A stretch of 64,000 bases of DNA from Diploscapter coronatus (Eukaryota > Nematoda > Chromadorea > Rhabditida > Rhabditidae), in the NCBI GenBank assembly GCA_964036155.1, contig OZ038423.1, positions 11,733,249 to 11,797,248 on the forward strand, read 5' to 3'. The number at the start of each line of letters is the position of its first letter. The stretch's first letter is position 1. The notes beneath the pieces were generated by a model that was not told the DNA's origin, made no database searches, and worked only from the letters and a program-made list of their open reading frames with translations. Shown piece by piece: positions 1 through 12,650 of the stretch. The translations under genes were made by a program, and so were the position numbers.

Positions 1-732
1 AATCAAATTTACCTGATACCTATCAATCTTATCAATATTTTATATAAGTTTTATTTTAAAAAAATAAAATTCACCATTTTTCAAGGTTCTCAATCTTCCT
101 CTTTGAATTGCTCGTTCTCTGAGTTCTTGTCGGTTTGAGAAATCAATTTTGGCAGAGAGAGAACTGGTTAGAGAAGGAGAAAACACACAGGGAATTGCCG
201 TTGCTGACGTCCTTCTCACAGTCTGAGCTACTTACATTCACCTGTTCATTTCAAACTGTCTCAGTATTTCGCTGCATCGTTTTCAGATCGATTCGTTAGA
301 ATTAGCCTAGACTCCTCCCTCTGCAATAGTCAATTCACATTTTATGTGTGCTGCCCGAGATGATTGTGATCTCTGGAACTTTCTCTTTACCTTTGAAACC
401 CTCACCTCATATTCAGCCATTCATTCCATTCCTTATCAAACCATTGTCTTCCTAAACATTATTTCCGTTTCAGTTTAGGTTTCATTTAATATTTCTTCCA
501 TATGATGATGCAATCCCACCCTGCCTGAACAGAGACATTGTACTTTGTCCTCGATTCCTTTCTTCATTTCTTTTCCCATTTCAATCCAAACACGCTATTT
601 TTCATCATTTCCATGTGAATCATCATTTCACGCACGCGCATTTTCATGTGCTTCTCGTTTTTTATTTATCGATTTTGCCTAACTTTCTAATCTTTCATTT
701 TCAGCCCAACGAACCTCTGAATTAACGACGCA
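1..732. other. Upstream region of the PRELID3 gene
   Basis: No coding exon recognised. The region is AT-rich. It ends in a polypyrimidine tract and TTTTCAG acceptor at 708-714, followed by a short leader to the ATG at 733. It could therefore contain a 5'UTR exon and intron, or simply the promoter and a trans-splice acceptor. Confidence 0.5.
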
Positions 733-2626
733 ATGAAGATTTGGACGAGCGAGCACGTTTTCGAGTGAGTCTTTCCATGAATTATCGAAGTTTCATTTCA
801 TTTCATTCTAAATGATAAATTGTAAATTGAACAGAATAATAACACGCCATTTTCAATTTTTTTTTTTTTTACTTTTATTTAAAAGAATGATTTTTTGATT
901 GATCATGGTGAATATGATAATTTTCTCTCACAAGAGAAATGCACAGATAGGAAATCTGACATTTTGACAAAATGTGATGGTATTTTTTGCTAAAAAGTTC
1001 ATGCCAAAGCTCGTGCTAAGCATGAGCTCTTCTTGAGCCCGTACTAAACCCCTACTTAGTTCACGCCAAGTTCGCTCCCACTTTTGGGGGACTTTAGTAC
1101 GAGCCTGGGTCAGAGAATCTTAGGTCGTTTTTCACTCGTATTTTTAGTGAGCAAAATCGCTTTCAAAAATGTAAGCTAATTTTGCAAATTTGTAAATACT
1201 AGTGAAGAATTGACGATTTTAACTGATTTCCATCTTCCAGGTTCCTATTTAGCACTTTTTTACTTCACCATAGTGATCCCCCGTCTTTTAAAACCCCTTA
1301 TTTGGAAAGTTTCGTCGAGATCTGTGATTTCTGACTTGTGCACTTTCCTTATCAGAACATAAATATGACGATTTTCTATTTCAATTTGAAACGAATGAAT
1401 GAACGATTTTTCAGCCACAACTGGGAGACAGTGGTGAATGCAGCATGGCAGAAGTATCCGAACCCGATGAATGGAGCCGTGACGGGCATCGATGTCGTCA
1501 GACAGCAGCTCGACAAAGGACAGATTCTTTCGGAACGAGTCATCCAATCAAAATTCCACATTCCTTCCTGGGCCACTACGGTAGAACATTTTAGCAACAT
1601 TTTCAATTTCAATAAGAAGAAAAGAAAATATAAGTCGAGTCAACTCGAAATTCTTATGCGGTTTTCACTATTATTTCTTCCACTTCTTTCTCTCAATGAT
1701 TAATTTATGCTAATTTTCAGTTGACTGGTTTTTCCGGCACCCAATATTCGCACGAATTCACCACCATCGACCCACAGAAGAAGGAAATGTCCCTCACCAC
1801 CAGAAATGTAAGAATCTAGCCTCTTTCACAAAAAGAATAAATCTAAATTTTGCAGTTGAACGGAAACTCCTTCCTTCGAGTCGATGAGAAACTCGTCTAC
1901 AAGCCGCTGCCTGAGGATCCTTCCAAGTAAGACAAAACGTACATTTATGAAAACTATGCACAGATTATCTGAACAATATCTGCACTTGCATTTTAATTAC
2001 TGAGAAGTCTATTCCATTGCCAACACTAACTGAATTTTATAGGGAATTATAACAATTCACCAAAATCAACAACTTTCATTCCTGTCCGATTTGCAGAACA
2101 ATTCTGACGCAAGAAGCCATCGTGGCGATAACTCTGCCTGCATTCGCGGAGTATTGCGAAAAGACATTCCTCAACGTGTATTCCACAAACGCGACCAAGG
2201 GCAGAGGGGGCGTCGAGTGGGTCATCGACCACTTGAAGAAAGCTTCGGAGGATCTTCAGAATAAGGTATGCCATCTGAATTTGCATTTTCAGTGAAAAAG
2301 GCAAACAATGTTCCTTCTATCGAACCTTATCATAGTTCGAATGCAATGATTCTATTATCTTCATCTGATAATATCTCACTGTAATATATACAATAAGATA
2401 AATTTCGAAAGAATAAGAAATCATGTTCTTTTATTTAGATAGAAGTTATCTAATTATCTAATGAGAATGATAAACTTCTGATTCTTTTTTTTTTTTTAAA
2501 TCGTAAAATGATAACTCCCTGCAGGTGTCATCGGAAGTGAACGAATTATCCGAGAAGGTGCGCAGTGCCTTCAACAGCTCTACAGCCGCCCCACAATGCA
2601 ACTCGCAGCCCGCCACGACACGATAG
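733..2626 (+). CDS. PRELID3-like: PRELI/MSF1-domain protein, slowmo/PRELID3 type
   Basis: Six exons: 733-764, 1415-1580, 1721-1807, 1856-1926, 2097-2265 and 2525-2626. The protein opens MKIWTSEHVFDHNWETV and carries YPNPMNGAVTGIDV and LTQEAIV, a clear match to the slowmo/PRELID3 branch. Members of this family work in the mitochondrial intermembrane space with TRIAP1-like partners and move phospholipids between membranes; that role is taken from the family. The start is the conserved MKIW, 18 nt after a TTTTCAG acceptor (to 714) and a stretch that looks like 5'UTR. Length, about 208 aa, is usual. The C-terminal tail after the domain is Ser/Thr-rich and not conserved. A possible polyadenylation signal AATAAA lies at 3004. 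Intron 1 holds a foldback repeat. Confidence 0.93.
927..1349 (+). repeat. Foldback MITE, family F1 copy A (intron of PRELID3)
   Basis: The right arm (about 1215-1349) closely matches the right arms of copies at 44170-44297 and 58860-58979, including TATTTGGAAAGTTTCGTC and GATCTGTGA. The left arm from CTCACAAGAGAAATGCACAG is more decayed, and extra sequence (about 1000-1110) interrupts it. The centre (TTTTCACTCGTATTTTTAG onward) is shared in the same orientation with copy B. The long terminal inverted repeats and absence of coding sequence suggest a non-autonomous DNA element. The exact ends are approximate. Confidence 0.75.
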
Positions 2627-3072
2627 GATCAGGCCGAGTCTGGTGATTCCGATTAGTTAATTCTCGTTGGTTCTAGGATTTACATTATATCTCGTTTTAG
2701 GGCGACTTTTCCAATTTCAGCTTTTATCCATTCTCTTCCTCTTCTCAATACTTTGTGATCGACTATTTTTCTCGTTATCCATCCACAAAACGGGTTCCAC
2801 AGTTTTTGTCAGCAGAACTTTATCTCCATTAGAGTAATAATACAGAGTTATATTATTTTAGGTGTTAGTCATAACTTGTATGTCTCACTTGGATAGCGTT
2901 TTTGGCTATCTTTTCTCTCTAGTTGATTTTCGTCTATATTTGATTGTTCCTCGCGTGTTCGTGTACCGGTCATTTACAACAGGAAACATGAGTTGAATTT
3001 TGCAATAAAAATGAATCAAATAAACAAATTTGAATATGATGACTTACATAATGTGAAAATGTGAAGAATAAA

Positions 3073-4924
3073 ATGTCATTACCTAAAATGGATCGTTCGA
3101 AGTTGGAAAGCCAGGGGAAAGAGAAGGATGGAATCGACAGAACAGTCCGTTATCTCGAAGCCAGAGCCAGACATAAAGTGCAACGAAGTTGCAGGATATT
3201 CGTTAGAGAACAATGAAAGGTTACTGTAACTTGCACTAATTGCATTTGCATGCGTTCAGAGACGCTGAGCAAGAAACCGTATCAGGCACAGCCATTCAGA
3301 GCCAAATTGGGATTGTTTGGGTTCGGAAAGAAGAAGGAGAGAGAACAGAAAGGTTGGAATGAATGAATAAAGCGAAGTCAAGGTATGATTTCTGCAGATG
3401 AGAGCAGAGGAATGACAATGTCGAAGATGGAAGTGAAGAATCTGAAGACTGCCACGCAGCAGAACGAGACTGATGCTGTGAAGACTGAGCAGAAGAAGGC
3501 CAATAATCCGACGAAGAAGAAGAATAGTGATTCAACCTACTATTGGTTTAGTTCAGAAAATTGTATTTACCATGGAATTTATATAGGCAAAATACATGCA
3601 CGAAAGTTGCTATAAAGTTATTTGTGACTTGCAGAAATAATGGCGCCACTGCAGTCGATGGTGAACAAGGACAAGGACAGTCTGGACTCGTTCAACGACA
3701 GCACAGAGGAGACGGAACTCGACTTGAGGGTCGAGACAAATCTCGTGCTCGACATCTCCATTCAGACTGTATGATGTGCACAATGCAATCATTCCATCAT
3801 CAGACTTACCTCAGACTAACTTCGCGATCATGACCCGGCTGCAGCCCCGTCGCCCATTTTGGAGCACTCCACTCTTATTTCGGGACTGTCAGTCTCTACC
3901 TCTTCTCCTTTACTGCTATCAGGTAGAACTAGGTTTCGCACGCACATTCCTCATGATACTATTTTTAGGCTTTTAAGTAAAAGAAAACATATTAACGAGT
4001 AAGTCTCAACGTAACTTAAGTTATGGGGATATTGAAAAAGTTTCCGGGCTCATATCATTTTCACCTAAAATCGGGTAAAATTTAACTCATGAGAAAGATT
4101 TTTATTAACCCTAATCTGTCTCATCCTCATGCAGAATGCATTTTGCGACATTTCTAAAGAAAATTCAAGGGGTGAACTCAAGAGGAACTATAAATAATAA
4201 TTTTTTCTTGATAAGATAGTCCAAAATGTAACATTTCAAGATAGTGATTGCAGTCGCCTGATGTACTACGTTGATCTTTTCGGAACGAGCTTCATCATTC
4301 TCTACGTCTTCTGAACGCTGCTCGTGGCCATACCTGTTATTGTGTTTGGTAATAGTCGAATGAAAACTGATCTTCACCACTTGTTTTTAGAAGAAAATAC
4401 GTTCGAACCCATCCCTGAACCTGATCTATGCGTCTCTGTTCTTCTTTCTGTGCGGAGTTGCCTTCGTGTTCTTCTTCTCCCTGTGTCTGGCTACTCCTTT
4501 CGTTGAAAATTTTCAGTGGATTCCCAACGTCATTTGCATCGTTCTTATCGTTGCTCCTTCCGTTTACATTTTATTCTATGAATTGGTTGGTACATTTTAT
4601 GAGTATTTTGCATTTTACATCCATTTTTCACAGAAAACTAAACTTGTCATAGACTGAATTTATAATACAACAAAAAAGCCATTAGAAGAGTTTTTATGTA
4701 ATTTCATATGTAATGCATGCATATTTTTCAGTGGAAAGCGAAACACCACCAACAACCCATCAAGCTGCTCTTCAGACCACATAGAATGCTCTGGGGGTAT
4801 GTTACAATCGACCATTATAGTTCATGAGAAAGCATTGGTGAATTACAGACCGATGCGACCTCGCGACCAGAAAGTAGTGTATTTGAACGAGCGCAGGGCC
4901 GGCAGATTCATCCGACTCTTCTGA
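3073..4924 (+). CDS. Predicted small membrane protein, unrecognised; middle exons unresolved or broken
   Basis: The 3' half is clean: exons 4391-4585, 4732-4796 and 4849-4924 join in phase. They encode two strong hydrophobic segments (LIYASLFFFLCGVAFVFFF and VICIVLIVAPSVYILFYEL) and a basic tail ending RAGRFIRLF. Upstream, 3073-3187, 3260-3352, 3398-3526 and 3635-3768 can be joined into a Lys-rich soluble N-terminus. Between them the exon near 4252-4345 encodes a membrane-like stretch (LMYYVDLFGTSFIILYVF) but has TGA at 4312 in that frame, and its phase does not fit the next exon. Either I have missed splice sites, or the gene is damaged or read through alternative exons. Two membrane spans with a cytosolic N-terminus weakly recall the TMEM134/TMEM230 group, which I cannot confirm. 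AATAAA lies at 4948. Confidence 0.45.
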
Positions 4925-5087
4925 ATTTCGCCAGTCTTTCATCATTAAATAAATACAACACAGATAAAAAGCTTTGGCAATTCGACATCGATTTCAAATT
5001 GAAAATTGAATAGACTTTATTGAAATATTGTGAAAATTATACAATCGTTACAAAATCAAGACAAACTGTAGAGAAATCAGAAGGAAT

Positions 5088-5601
5088 TCAGGCACTATCA
5101 GAAGTGGCCTTGTTGATATATTCTTTGAACTCTTCAAAGGTGATCTTCGCATCTCCGTCCTATAGTTCATATCTTGCAATGCAAATAAGTCTCCTTGTAA
5201 CGCCTACCTTGTCGGCCTTCTTAATCGTTTCAATCAGGAACCTCAAATTCGTCTTGAAGATGGGGTCTTTCTGGTCGTCCTATATCAAAGTTATCATTAT
5301 TATCGATCATATCCAATTTGCAGATTGGGTCTGACGAAATAATGGAATGATAAAATGCCGCATATTCACTATCTCTAACAAAATGCATTTCCTAATTTCT
5401 TCATTTCCAAACAGTAAAGAAATTTGATCTATTGACCTTATCAGCTCCCAGGAGCATGCAGAGGACGTCGTCCTTGGAGATGAATCCCGACTGGTCCTTG
5501 TCGTGGGAGGAGAACATCTCTCGGAGTTGATGATCTTCAAATGAACAGGTCAATTTTGGACGAATTAGTCAACTCAAAGTCGACTTACCCCAAGCAGCCA
5601 T
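5088..5601 (-). CDS. Small EF-hand calcium-binding protein
   Basis: Four exons on the minus strand: 5589-5601, 5437-5534, 5208-5280 and 5088-5160, with introns of 54, 156 and 47 nt. The product is about 85 aa and starts MAAWDHQLREMFSSHDKDQ. Two EF-hand loops are visible: DKDQSGFISKDD near residue 15 and DGDAKITFEEF near residue 65. Both hold acidic residues at the calcium-coordinating positions and a Gly or equivalent at position 6. It is a calmodulin-like fragment-sized protein rather than a full four-hand calmodulin. I cannot name an orthologue. No splice acceptor is seen just before the ATG, unlike most neighbours. Confidence 0.85.
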
Positions 5602-6624
5602 TACGCAGTGCAGAAGTGCAGTGAAGTGACTGACTAAATGATAGAAAGACTGACTGACTGACTGTGGGCAAAAGCCTCTTTTTCTCCGTCATCTCTCTAA
5701 TTTCCATACTATTTCCACACTGATCCACCCTCTCTTTTGCTCTTTCAGAAAGTCGACTTATACAAATACTGCGCGACACAAGAAAAACGCATAGAAGAAA
5801 AGCTCAGAGGGAAATGCGATGAAGCAGTGAATTTAGGATGGACAACGCAATGTTTTGCTGTCGTAAATTCAAAGGGACTCCCCGTTTTCTTACAGAGAGA
5901 CTCCTTTCTACAGAAACTTCTCGGATTACATTTCTGTGTCTTCTTTAGAAGAACAAAACTGTTTTCCCCTTAGTTAGACGCTTTTTTGAACTGTTCGAAA
6001 CTGACCGTTCCACGTAAGTGCAAACAAACAGACGCAAAATTTAGAAAAGAAGGGAAAATATGCAATTCCTCTAAATCTAAAATTTATCAGATATTTCCTC
6101 TATCGGATCGATACCTCAGTTCATATCTGTGAGTGTTGATTTCTTCCAGCTTCTCTTAGTTTTGCCACTTCACAGCCCAACAGACCCAATTCCAAGAGTA
6201 CTGCTGCTGCTTTTCTGCTAACTGTTCTCTTCTTTGAAATCACTCAAACCTCGCGAAAATAGTATAAATATTGGCGTCTTCATTATTTCCGACTTCATAG
6301 GATTTCGAAAACATTCAAACACATGATTCGATTCATCGTTGAACAAACAAATAAAAAATTACATCCAAATCGAAATGATAGTTTATTTTAACTTAAACAA
6401 CACTGCATTAAAAATGAAATGATAAAATGTGTAATACAAATGAAAAATGACTAGAAGAAAGACCACTCACGAATTTCGTGAAAATTAAATTTCGTATACA
6501 AACTTATAGGAATATACTCGTAACTGTATGATCTTTGTGCATTAAATTTGGCAAGAATCAATGAGATTGTCGAATCATCAGAAGATACACTCACTGTTTA
6601 TACTATGCCTAAGATAAAAACAAT
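5602..6624. other. Intergenic region between EF-hand and tyrosinase genes
   Basis: No supported gene. It should contain the promoter of the minus-strand EF-hand gene (its 5' side) and the 3' end of the minus-strand tyrosinase gene. A short GACT repeat occurs near 5650. The short open frames here lack recognisable domains or splice logic. Confidence 0.5.
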
Positions 6625-9097
6625 TTACGCATTAAGTATCTTCTCCTGGCAGCTGAATTCGTTTTCAGCATCGGGATTTCTAAGGCATTTCGCTTCGAAG
6701 CACACAGGGTGGTCTTCAAATCCTGTGCAGTTGCCTCCAAGACGCACTTTGCTTATGCAATATGGAGATTCTTGCTGATTCGATGGAACATAACAGAATA
6801 AATAGCTGAAATGATGGTAGGTTATTAGTTTATCAGTGATAATGATATCATCATCATACTTCGATCCGCAATCGGGCTTTTGTTTTGTGCAAGTCGGTCT
6901 TGGAGCAAACTCATACATTTCGTCAGTATAGCCATTCGAGAGGCCCATTCTATTTGTGAAAGGCTAAACATGTAATTTAGAATGAATTGCAGAAATATTG
7001 TCATACTGGAAGCATAGGCATGAAACTCTCAGCGAAGTGCCACATCGGGTAGCAATTCGGGTCGGAAACGGGATAGATCGATTCCCTCTGCAATTATATA
7101 TCATTATATTCATTGTTGTTTCGCACTCGAAGTTAAAATATTCGGGGAGGTGACGCTTTCGAACTGGACGTTTCAGAACTGGCTATTTTAGAACTTCTTA
7201 TGAATAGCCCCGGACTGGAAGGTATGCAAAATGGGCAGTTCGGAAACGTCGCCGTCCCAATATTCTCATTCTGTGTTCAGTATGATAATGCATCTTAGTT
7301 AACATTTTCAGCATGGAAAAGTAGCTGCAATCATTGCAAATGTAATAGTGCTAGACAAGAATTCATTTCTTACAAATCCCTACCCCCAATCGCTCGTATA
7401 TCTAATGGTGTAACCACTTTTCCAAATTACTTAGCATTTTATCCCTAGGGCTAAATGCCTCATGAATATGCTGCCTACCTGCTGCCTGGTTTGCATATTC
7501 CTTCTCCAGAACTCCAGAACCCAGTCCATCATCGAGTGATGCAAATAAAAGAGAATATCATTGGACGCTCCGTGCGAACTCGCCATATCTCCGTCTGCAA
7601 AACAAAACAATAATACTCTTCTATTCGCCAAATTGAGCGTGTGAAGGTCAACTTACTAACGAAGAAGTGGACGTAGTTGTGCGACAACTCGAACATTCTC
7701 GGGTCGAGGTGCTTCTTGTTGGAACAAGTGACCAGAGGTCGAGAGGCCCCGAAGATCATGTCGATGTCTGGATTCTTAATCAGCCATTTGATCCGCGCAT
7801 CGTTCAGCAATTCGCCCTCTTCCACCTTGTCGAATTGACGCAGAATTTGGGGTCTTCCCTAAAGACACTCATACAATCAGACAAGATTTAATAGGCGATA
7901 CTTCAATAGTGGTCCAATTATGATAAGGTCCATTCTTGACGAGCCCGTCCTCGTCGACCTCTCCAACCAAGAATTTCGAGAAGAAAATTGAGTGTTTTGG
8001 AGTGGGCAGAGGCCAATCGAGAGACGAATCCCAATAGGGAACCCCCATGTTGATGTCCTCAGGACCCATATGCTTACGATAGATCAATTCAGCTCTGAAA
8101 TAGACGATCTTCTTCGACGGTTTTCAATTCAATTCATACCTCTTGAGAAACTCTCTATGCCAAAGCAGGAAGGCAGGCCCTGCATGGACTCCAGAATACT
8201 TGTGATTTCTTGCCAATCGAGAAAACACGCCACTCGCTTTCAAGTCATTCAGCATTTTCTAGGATTGCATAGATTTGCTAGGTTTAATTTCGGAATGGAA
8301 AACCTCCCAGCGTTTCCTCTTCTCATCAGACAGGGTTCGGATTTCCTGTCTGTAGGCCCTCTGCAGTTTGACTCCCTTTCTGACGATGCAACTTTCATTC
8401 TTCCACTTTCCTTTGAAATATCCGCAGACGCATTTTCTCGACAGACAAGGCAGATATTTCATTTCTTCCTCTGACCAATCCGGAGGAATAAAGACATCGT
8501 TCGGAGGCACGAAATGCACTCCAAAGGATGACTCTTCGATTTGATCCAATTGAATCTAAATATTATGTCATCGTGACTGTTGATTTGTAATGAATACTAA
8601 CTTTGTCGTCATCCTTCCTGGGTATCTTGAACCAAGGCATCGTGTAGTTGAGTGATGATCTATCATTTGGTTCCTTCATTTCAGATGATGTGTACAAATA
8701 CAGAATGTAGAAACTGCATAATACGGATACTATGAATATGCACAATCGAATTCGGTCCTAAAATCATCATTTTGTGATTCGCCGTTCTTCAATGTCATTC
8801 TCCTCCATTGGGCGAATGCGTGCGTCCTAATAAATTCGCTATGTCCAAGTCATTTTTGACCGGAAAATCAATTCCTAGCTACAGATAAGTGAAGAAGAAG
8901 AAGAAGAAGAAAAGGCAATGTTGTTCAACTAGCAAATTTATCAGTTTCAAACATGTTGATGATAAGACCTTTTCTTCTTCCAAAAACGAGCGGTATTACA
9001 GAAAATTATCATCGAAATTATAGTAAATCCATACCTTATAACAATTAGCCGGGTTGTAGTTATATTTAGCAGCAGAATTATATTTGGGAGCGGTCAT
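6625..9097 (-). CDS. Tyrosinase, type II membrane-anchored
   Basis: Ten exons: 9035-9097, 8602-8757, 8304-8555, 8140-8258, 7902-8094, 7657-7858, 7479-7594, 7007-7087, 6860-6963 and 6625-6805; about 488 aa. Tyrosinases are binuclear copper oxidases that turn phenols into quinones, for example for cuticle or eggshell tanning. The Cu-A site is seen as HKYSGVHAGPAFLLWHREF (residues about 180-200). Cu-B is seen as SHNYVHFF and FYLHHSMMDWVLEFW. VPYWDSSLDW is also typical. The N-terminus MTAPKYNSAAKY is cytosolic-like, followed by one hydrophobic segment (LCIFIVSVLCSFYILYLY, about 26-44) rather than a cleavable signal, so I infer a type II anchor. A Cys-rich tail (six or more Cys) follows the catalytic domain. 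The ATG lies 22 nt after a TTTCAG acceptor. Confidence 0.9.
7143..7259. repeat. Short inverted-repeat MITE in a tyrosinase intron
   Basis: The ends are inverted: CGGGGAGGTGACGCTTTCG at the left and, reverse-complemented, TGGGACGGCGACGTTTCCG at the right. Both are flanked by ATATT, a likely 5-bp target duplication. The element is 117 bp with no coding content. The superfamily is not assigned. Confidence 0.6.
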
Positions 9098-12000
9098 TTC
9101 GAGGAACCTATGCACCTGAAATGAAAATGGGCTGGAATGAATATTGAAGGTCGGCAGAAATCAAGAAGGGGGAGGGGCAGTCAGGTTGAAGTGCGAACGG
9201 CAACAGGAAATGTGAGAAAAACGTGAGAGGGGGGAGGCGAGTAAAAGCAGAAATAGATTCTGAATATGGAAACGACAAAAATAATATTTCCAAAATGTAT
9301 CGCCGATGAAAATCGACGAAGAATCTACGAAAAAGTAAGGAATATAAAGAAATGGATGGAAGAATGATGAGTAAAGGTACCATTCACCATCCCGTATTCA
9401 ATTCAGGTAAGAGGCAGAATTCGGGCAATTCCCCTCTTTCTCTCCATCTCTGCCTCTGTACGTTTCTTCTCATCCCTTTCATTGACATCAGTTTTACCAA
9501 TCTCTTCGTAACTTTTTCTGTTTCTGTTGATGTTTTCATTTCTTCACTTCCCGTCATTTGGACTTCTCTTTCCTTTCTCTTCTTCTTCTTCTTCTTCTTC
9601 ACATTCTCCATTCCAGATTCCCGAATTGTTACAAACCTGATGCTTCGGCTAAGTGCCAACAAGGAGGAAGAAGCGTTGAATAATTCGATCAAATTTTATT
9701 TCACGCAGACCCATTACTAATTTCGGAACGTATGAACTAAAATAACACGGTTGAAAAGCTTCGAGAATTTTCCTGAAATGATCCTCGAGTTCAAGGCTTC
9801 CCAATGCAAAATTGACCTCTCGGAATAACAAATGTACTTCATTCACAACCAAACAATAGCCAAACAGACGCAAGTGAAGCGAGTAAAATTTTCTGGTTGA
9901 TTATCTAAATTTCGAACTGTTATTACGTCATAACATTATGTGTGTTTTCTTGCCCATTCTGCCTATTCTGCTCACAAATGCATAGTGTTCTGTTCTGTCT
10001 CATTGTGTATATGTGAGGCTGAGTGTAGTCCAATGACTTCATCTCTGCCTTATTTGGAAGTGAGAACGAAGTCTTTGTGATTCATATCTATGCACATTCT
10101 GCATCGTTTTCGACGATATTGACTCAATTTGTTCACAACTTCGTCAGTCCATCTCTCAATTTGTCGCGTCTCTTCCCCTTTCTTCTTCTCCTCTCAATGC
10201 CTTCCAGACTTTACTTCTCTTCTCGGCTTTTCTGCGAGTTTTCTGGCAACGTTTTCCCTGTTTGTGTGTCGCCTTTTTTCATTGCAGTTCGTCCCTTGTG
10301 AATTTGCATCCGAAGCATCAGATTTGTGCGTGAAGACAACCTATTTCGCATTAACATGTCATTTGTGCTTTTCCCTCCCAAATCTGAATCATTCTTCCAA
10401 ATTGAACAGTCTTTGTGCCAAATCTCTTTTCTCTGCTTCCTTTTTTCACTTCATTTCGGCCTTCTCGCCTCTTCTTTTTTCGTGAAAGGCACTCACTTGG
10501 CGTTGAAAAATCAAATCAGAGCTGTCGCGCAGAAGCCAGCTACGGAGACTCATTCTTACTTGAGAAGGAGAAGAAGTTAGTTAGGGAAGAATAGAAGAGG
10601 AGGGATGGAGAGGGGTGGGTATGTGAAGAAGTGAGGGTGGGATTGGGACTGGGATAGGGTTGGATAGAGACGTATCAGGGATATCTGAGGACAAGATATA
10701 TGCAAGCCGGATAGGTTCGAGCACGGCTTCTCCATTCCATTCTTTCGTCCTTTCGTCTGCTAACTGAATTTGCCTCTCTCAGATGCACAGGCATCAAATA
10801 AATATATCAAAAGCATAAGAGAAGTCAGAACAAGTGTCATCTCTTCCTCGTCTTTTGACAAATTCTGCCTGTTTATTTTCATTTCCAAACATTTGTGTCT
10901 CAAAAATGTTCCCTATTCTCCGCAAAGTTCCTGGAATTCCTGAAAACATTGTCAAATCCCTCCGTGTTCTGTAGAGAACAGATCAGAAAAGCTGTGCTTC
11001 TTCTTGTGAATTCCTTTCGTTCTGAACGCCTTTCATTCCGAGTCCCATGAGTCTTATGATTTTCACAGCGAACTGCCGAATGGGAAAGTCGTCCTGTGCT
11101 CGGATTTAATGTTTTCCAGCATTTATTTGGAGGAAGACTAATGAAATCCCTTCCTCTAAACATCTCTGTACTTTGCATCCCAATTTGCAATGCTCGTGTT
11201 CACGCGTGACGATCAGTTTTGTTTCAGCGCATTATTCATCTTTAAAGGAATTAGTAAGCGTCGGGAAATATTACCAATTTTGTTCACTCTCAATTTCGAA
11301 ACTTTCATTTAATAGAAGTCCATCGTTTCCTCGATTAATAAATGATCTCCTCTCTTTTTTTCTGCAAGCAGCTTCTCCCTTTCACTGCTCTGCCAGTTCT
11401 AATAACATTGTCATCTTCTCTTCTCCTTACTCCTTAATCTCATATCCAGATAAGTTTTATTTTTTCTCTTTCTCGAATGTCGTTTGTCTTATTCTTACGC
11501 ATTATTTCCTATCGATGTACTATAAGTTTAAGATTTCTACTTCTAGGCTCTGACTTTTCTAATAATAATTTTGCTTCTTTGTTGCAGCGCCCACCTTCTA
11601 TGCATTCTCTGAAATCCTCAATTGTCCTGCTTCTCTTCACAATTTCACAAATCGTTATGAACTCTAAAATTACTCAACTCTTGCAGTCATTTTTCATTGG
11701 AAACTGCAGCAACAATTTATATTTTTACAATAAATTAATCGTGAACATGATTGATTCCTCTGCACTATGTCTATGTCTCTTGGCAATTACTCTTTTTGAT
11801 GACGTCATTTGTCTGATCAGCTAAAATCTTTTCTTCATTAAATGTTTCACATGTCAGGTGGCAAAAGTATCAAGATTGCACTCATGTTTTATCTTTCAGA
11901 ATGTGATGTTACAATATTCACATTCATCTCTTGTTTGTTTACTTTGAAGAACCACGAAAATTTTAATTTCGAATTTAATGGATCTTCCCCTCACGTTCTT

Positions 12001-12650
12001 TTTCGTGTATTTGGATGGAATTAGAGCGAGAAAAAAGCCGAGGGATTTCGAGAAGCTCGAGTCTTTCCGGCAGAGGCTATTCAGGGCCTTTTGTCAAAAA
12101 GTCGGATAAATTGTGCAGCTTCCCAATCTAGCTGACCACTCCATGTCTGTTTCTGTTTCACTTCAGATCTTCACATTCTTTGATACTTCCTTCATTCCAA
12201 CAACAATGCCCTTATCTTCACAAGCAGTCATTTATTCTTCTCTCCTTCTTCGCGTTTATTTATCCAACTTCACATTGTTTTCAGATTGATATGAACAATT
12301 CAATATCAGAAAGCAACCTTTAATCTGCATTGTTTCAGATGAACTGTTGAACTACAATACATTATTGCTGATTCGATTGGATATTCACTCTGGTTATCAG
12401 TGTTATCATTAGAACTCGATCAACCTGGACAATCTATTGATTTATTTCCTCCTGGATTTCGTCTATCGGTCCTCCTTCCTATGTCAACTACATTTCTGCC
12501 AATCTAGGTTGCAGCCACTTCGTCAGCCAATACATCCAATCGGCTGTGTCATATTCTTCAGCCTTCGGGCTCTCGAGCCCTTGCGGGCCTGTCTGTCGAC
12601 TTTATTCCCTACGACTATTTTGTGCATCAGTTCCCAATTGACACTGCACA
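9098..12650. other. Long gene-poor interval upstream of the glutamate receptor
   Basis: I find no exon with a recognisable domain or consistent splicing. The sequence is T- and C-rich on the plus strand, with simple runs (GAA near 8891, TTC near 9575), so the open frames are low-complexity. It lies between two divergent start regions (tyrosinase minus, receptor plus). It probably holds the regulatory DNA and possibly untranslated first exons of the receptor. Confidence 0.5.

Noticed and set aside
8259..8303. Apparent premature stop in the tyrosinase before the Cu-A site
   Set aside because: Explained by a 45-nt intron; splicing gives RWEKMLNDLKASG, as expected for the family.
9352..9720. Overlapping 122- and 102-codon frames on opposite strands
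   Set aside because: Both come from a TTC/GAA simple repeat; no family similarity.
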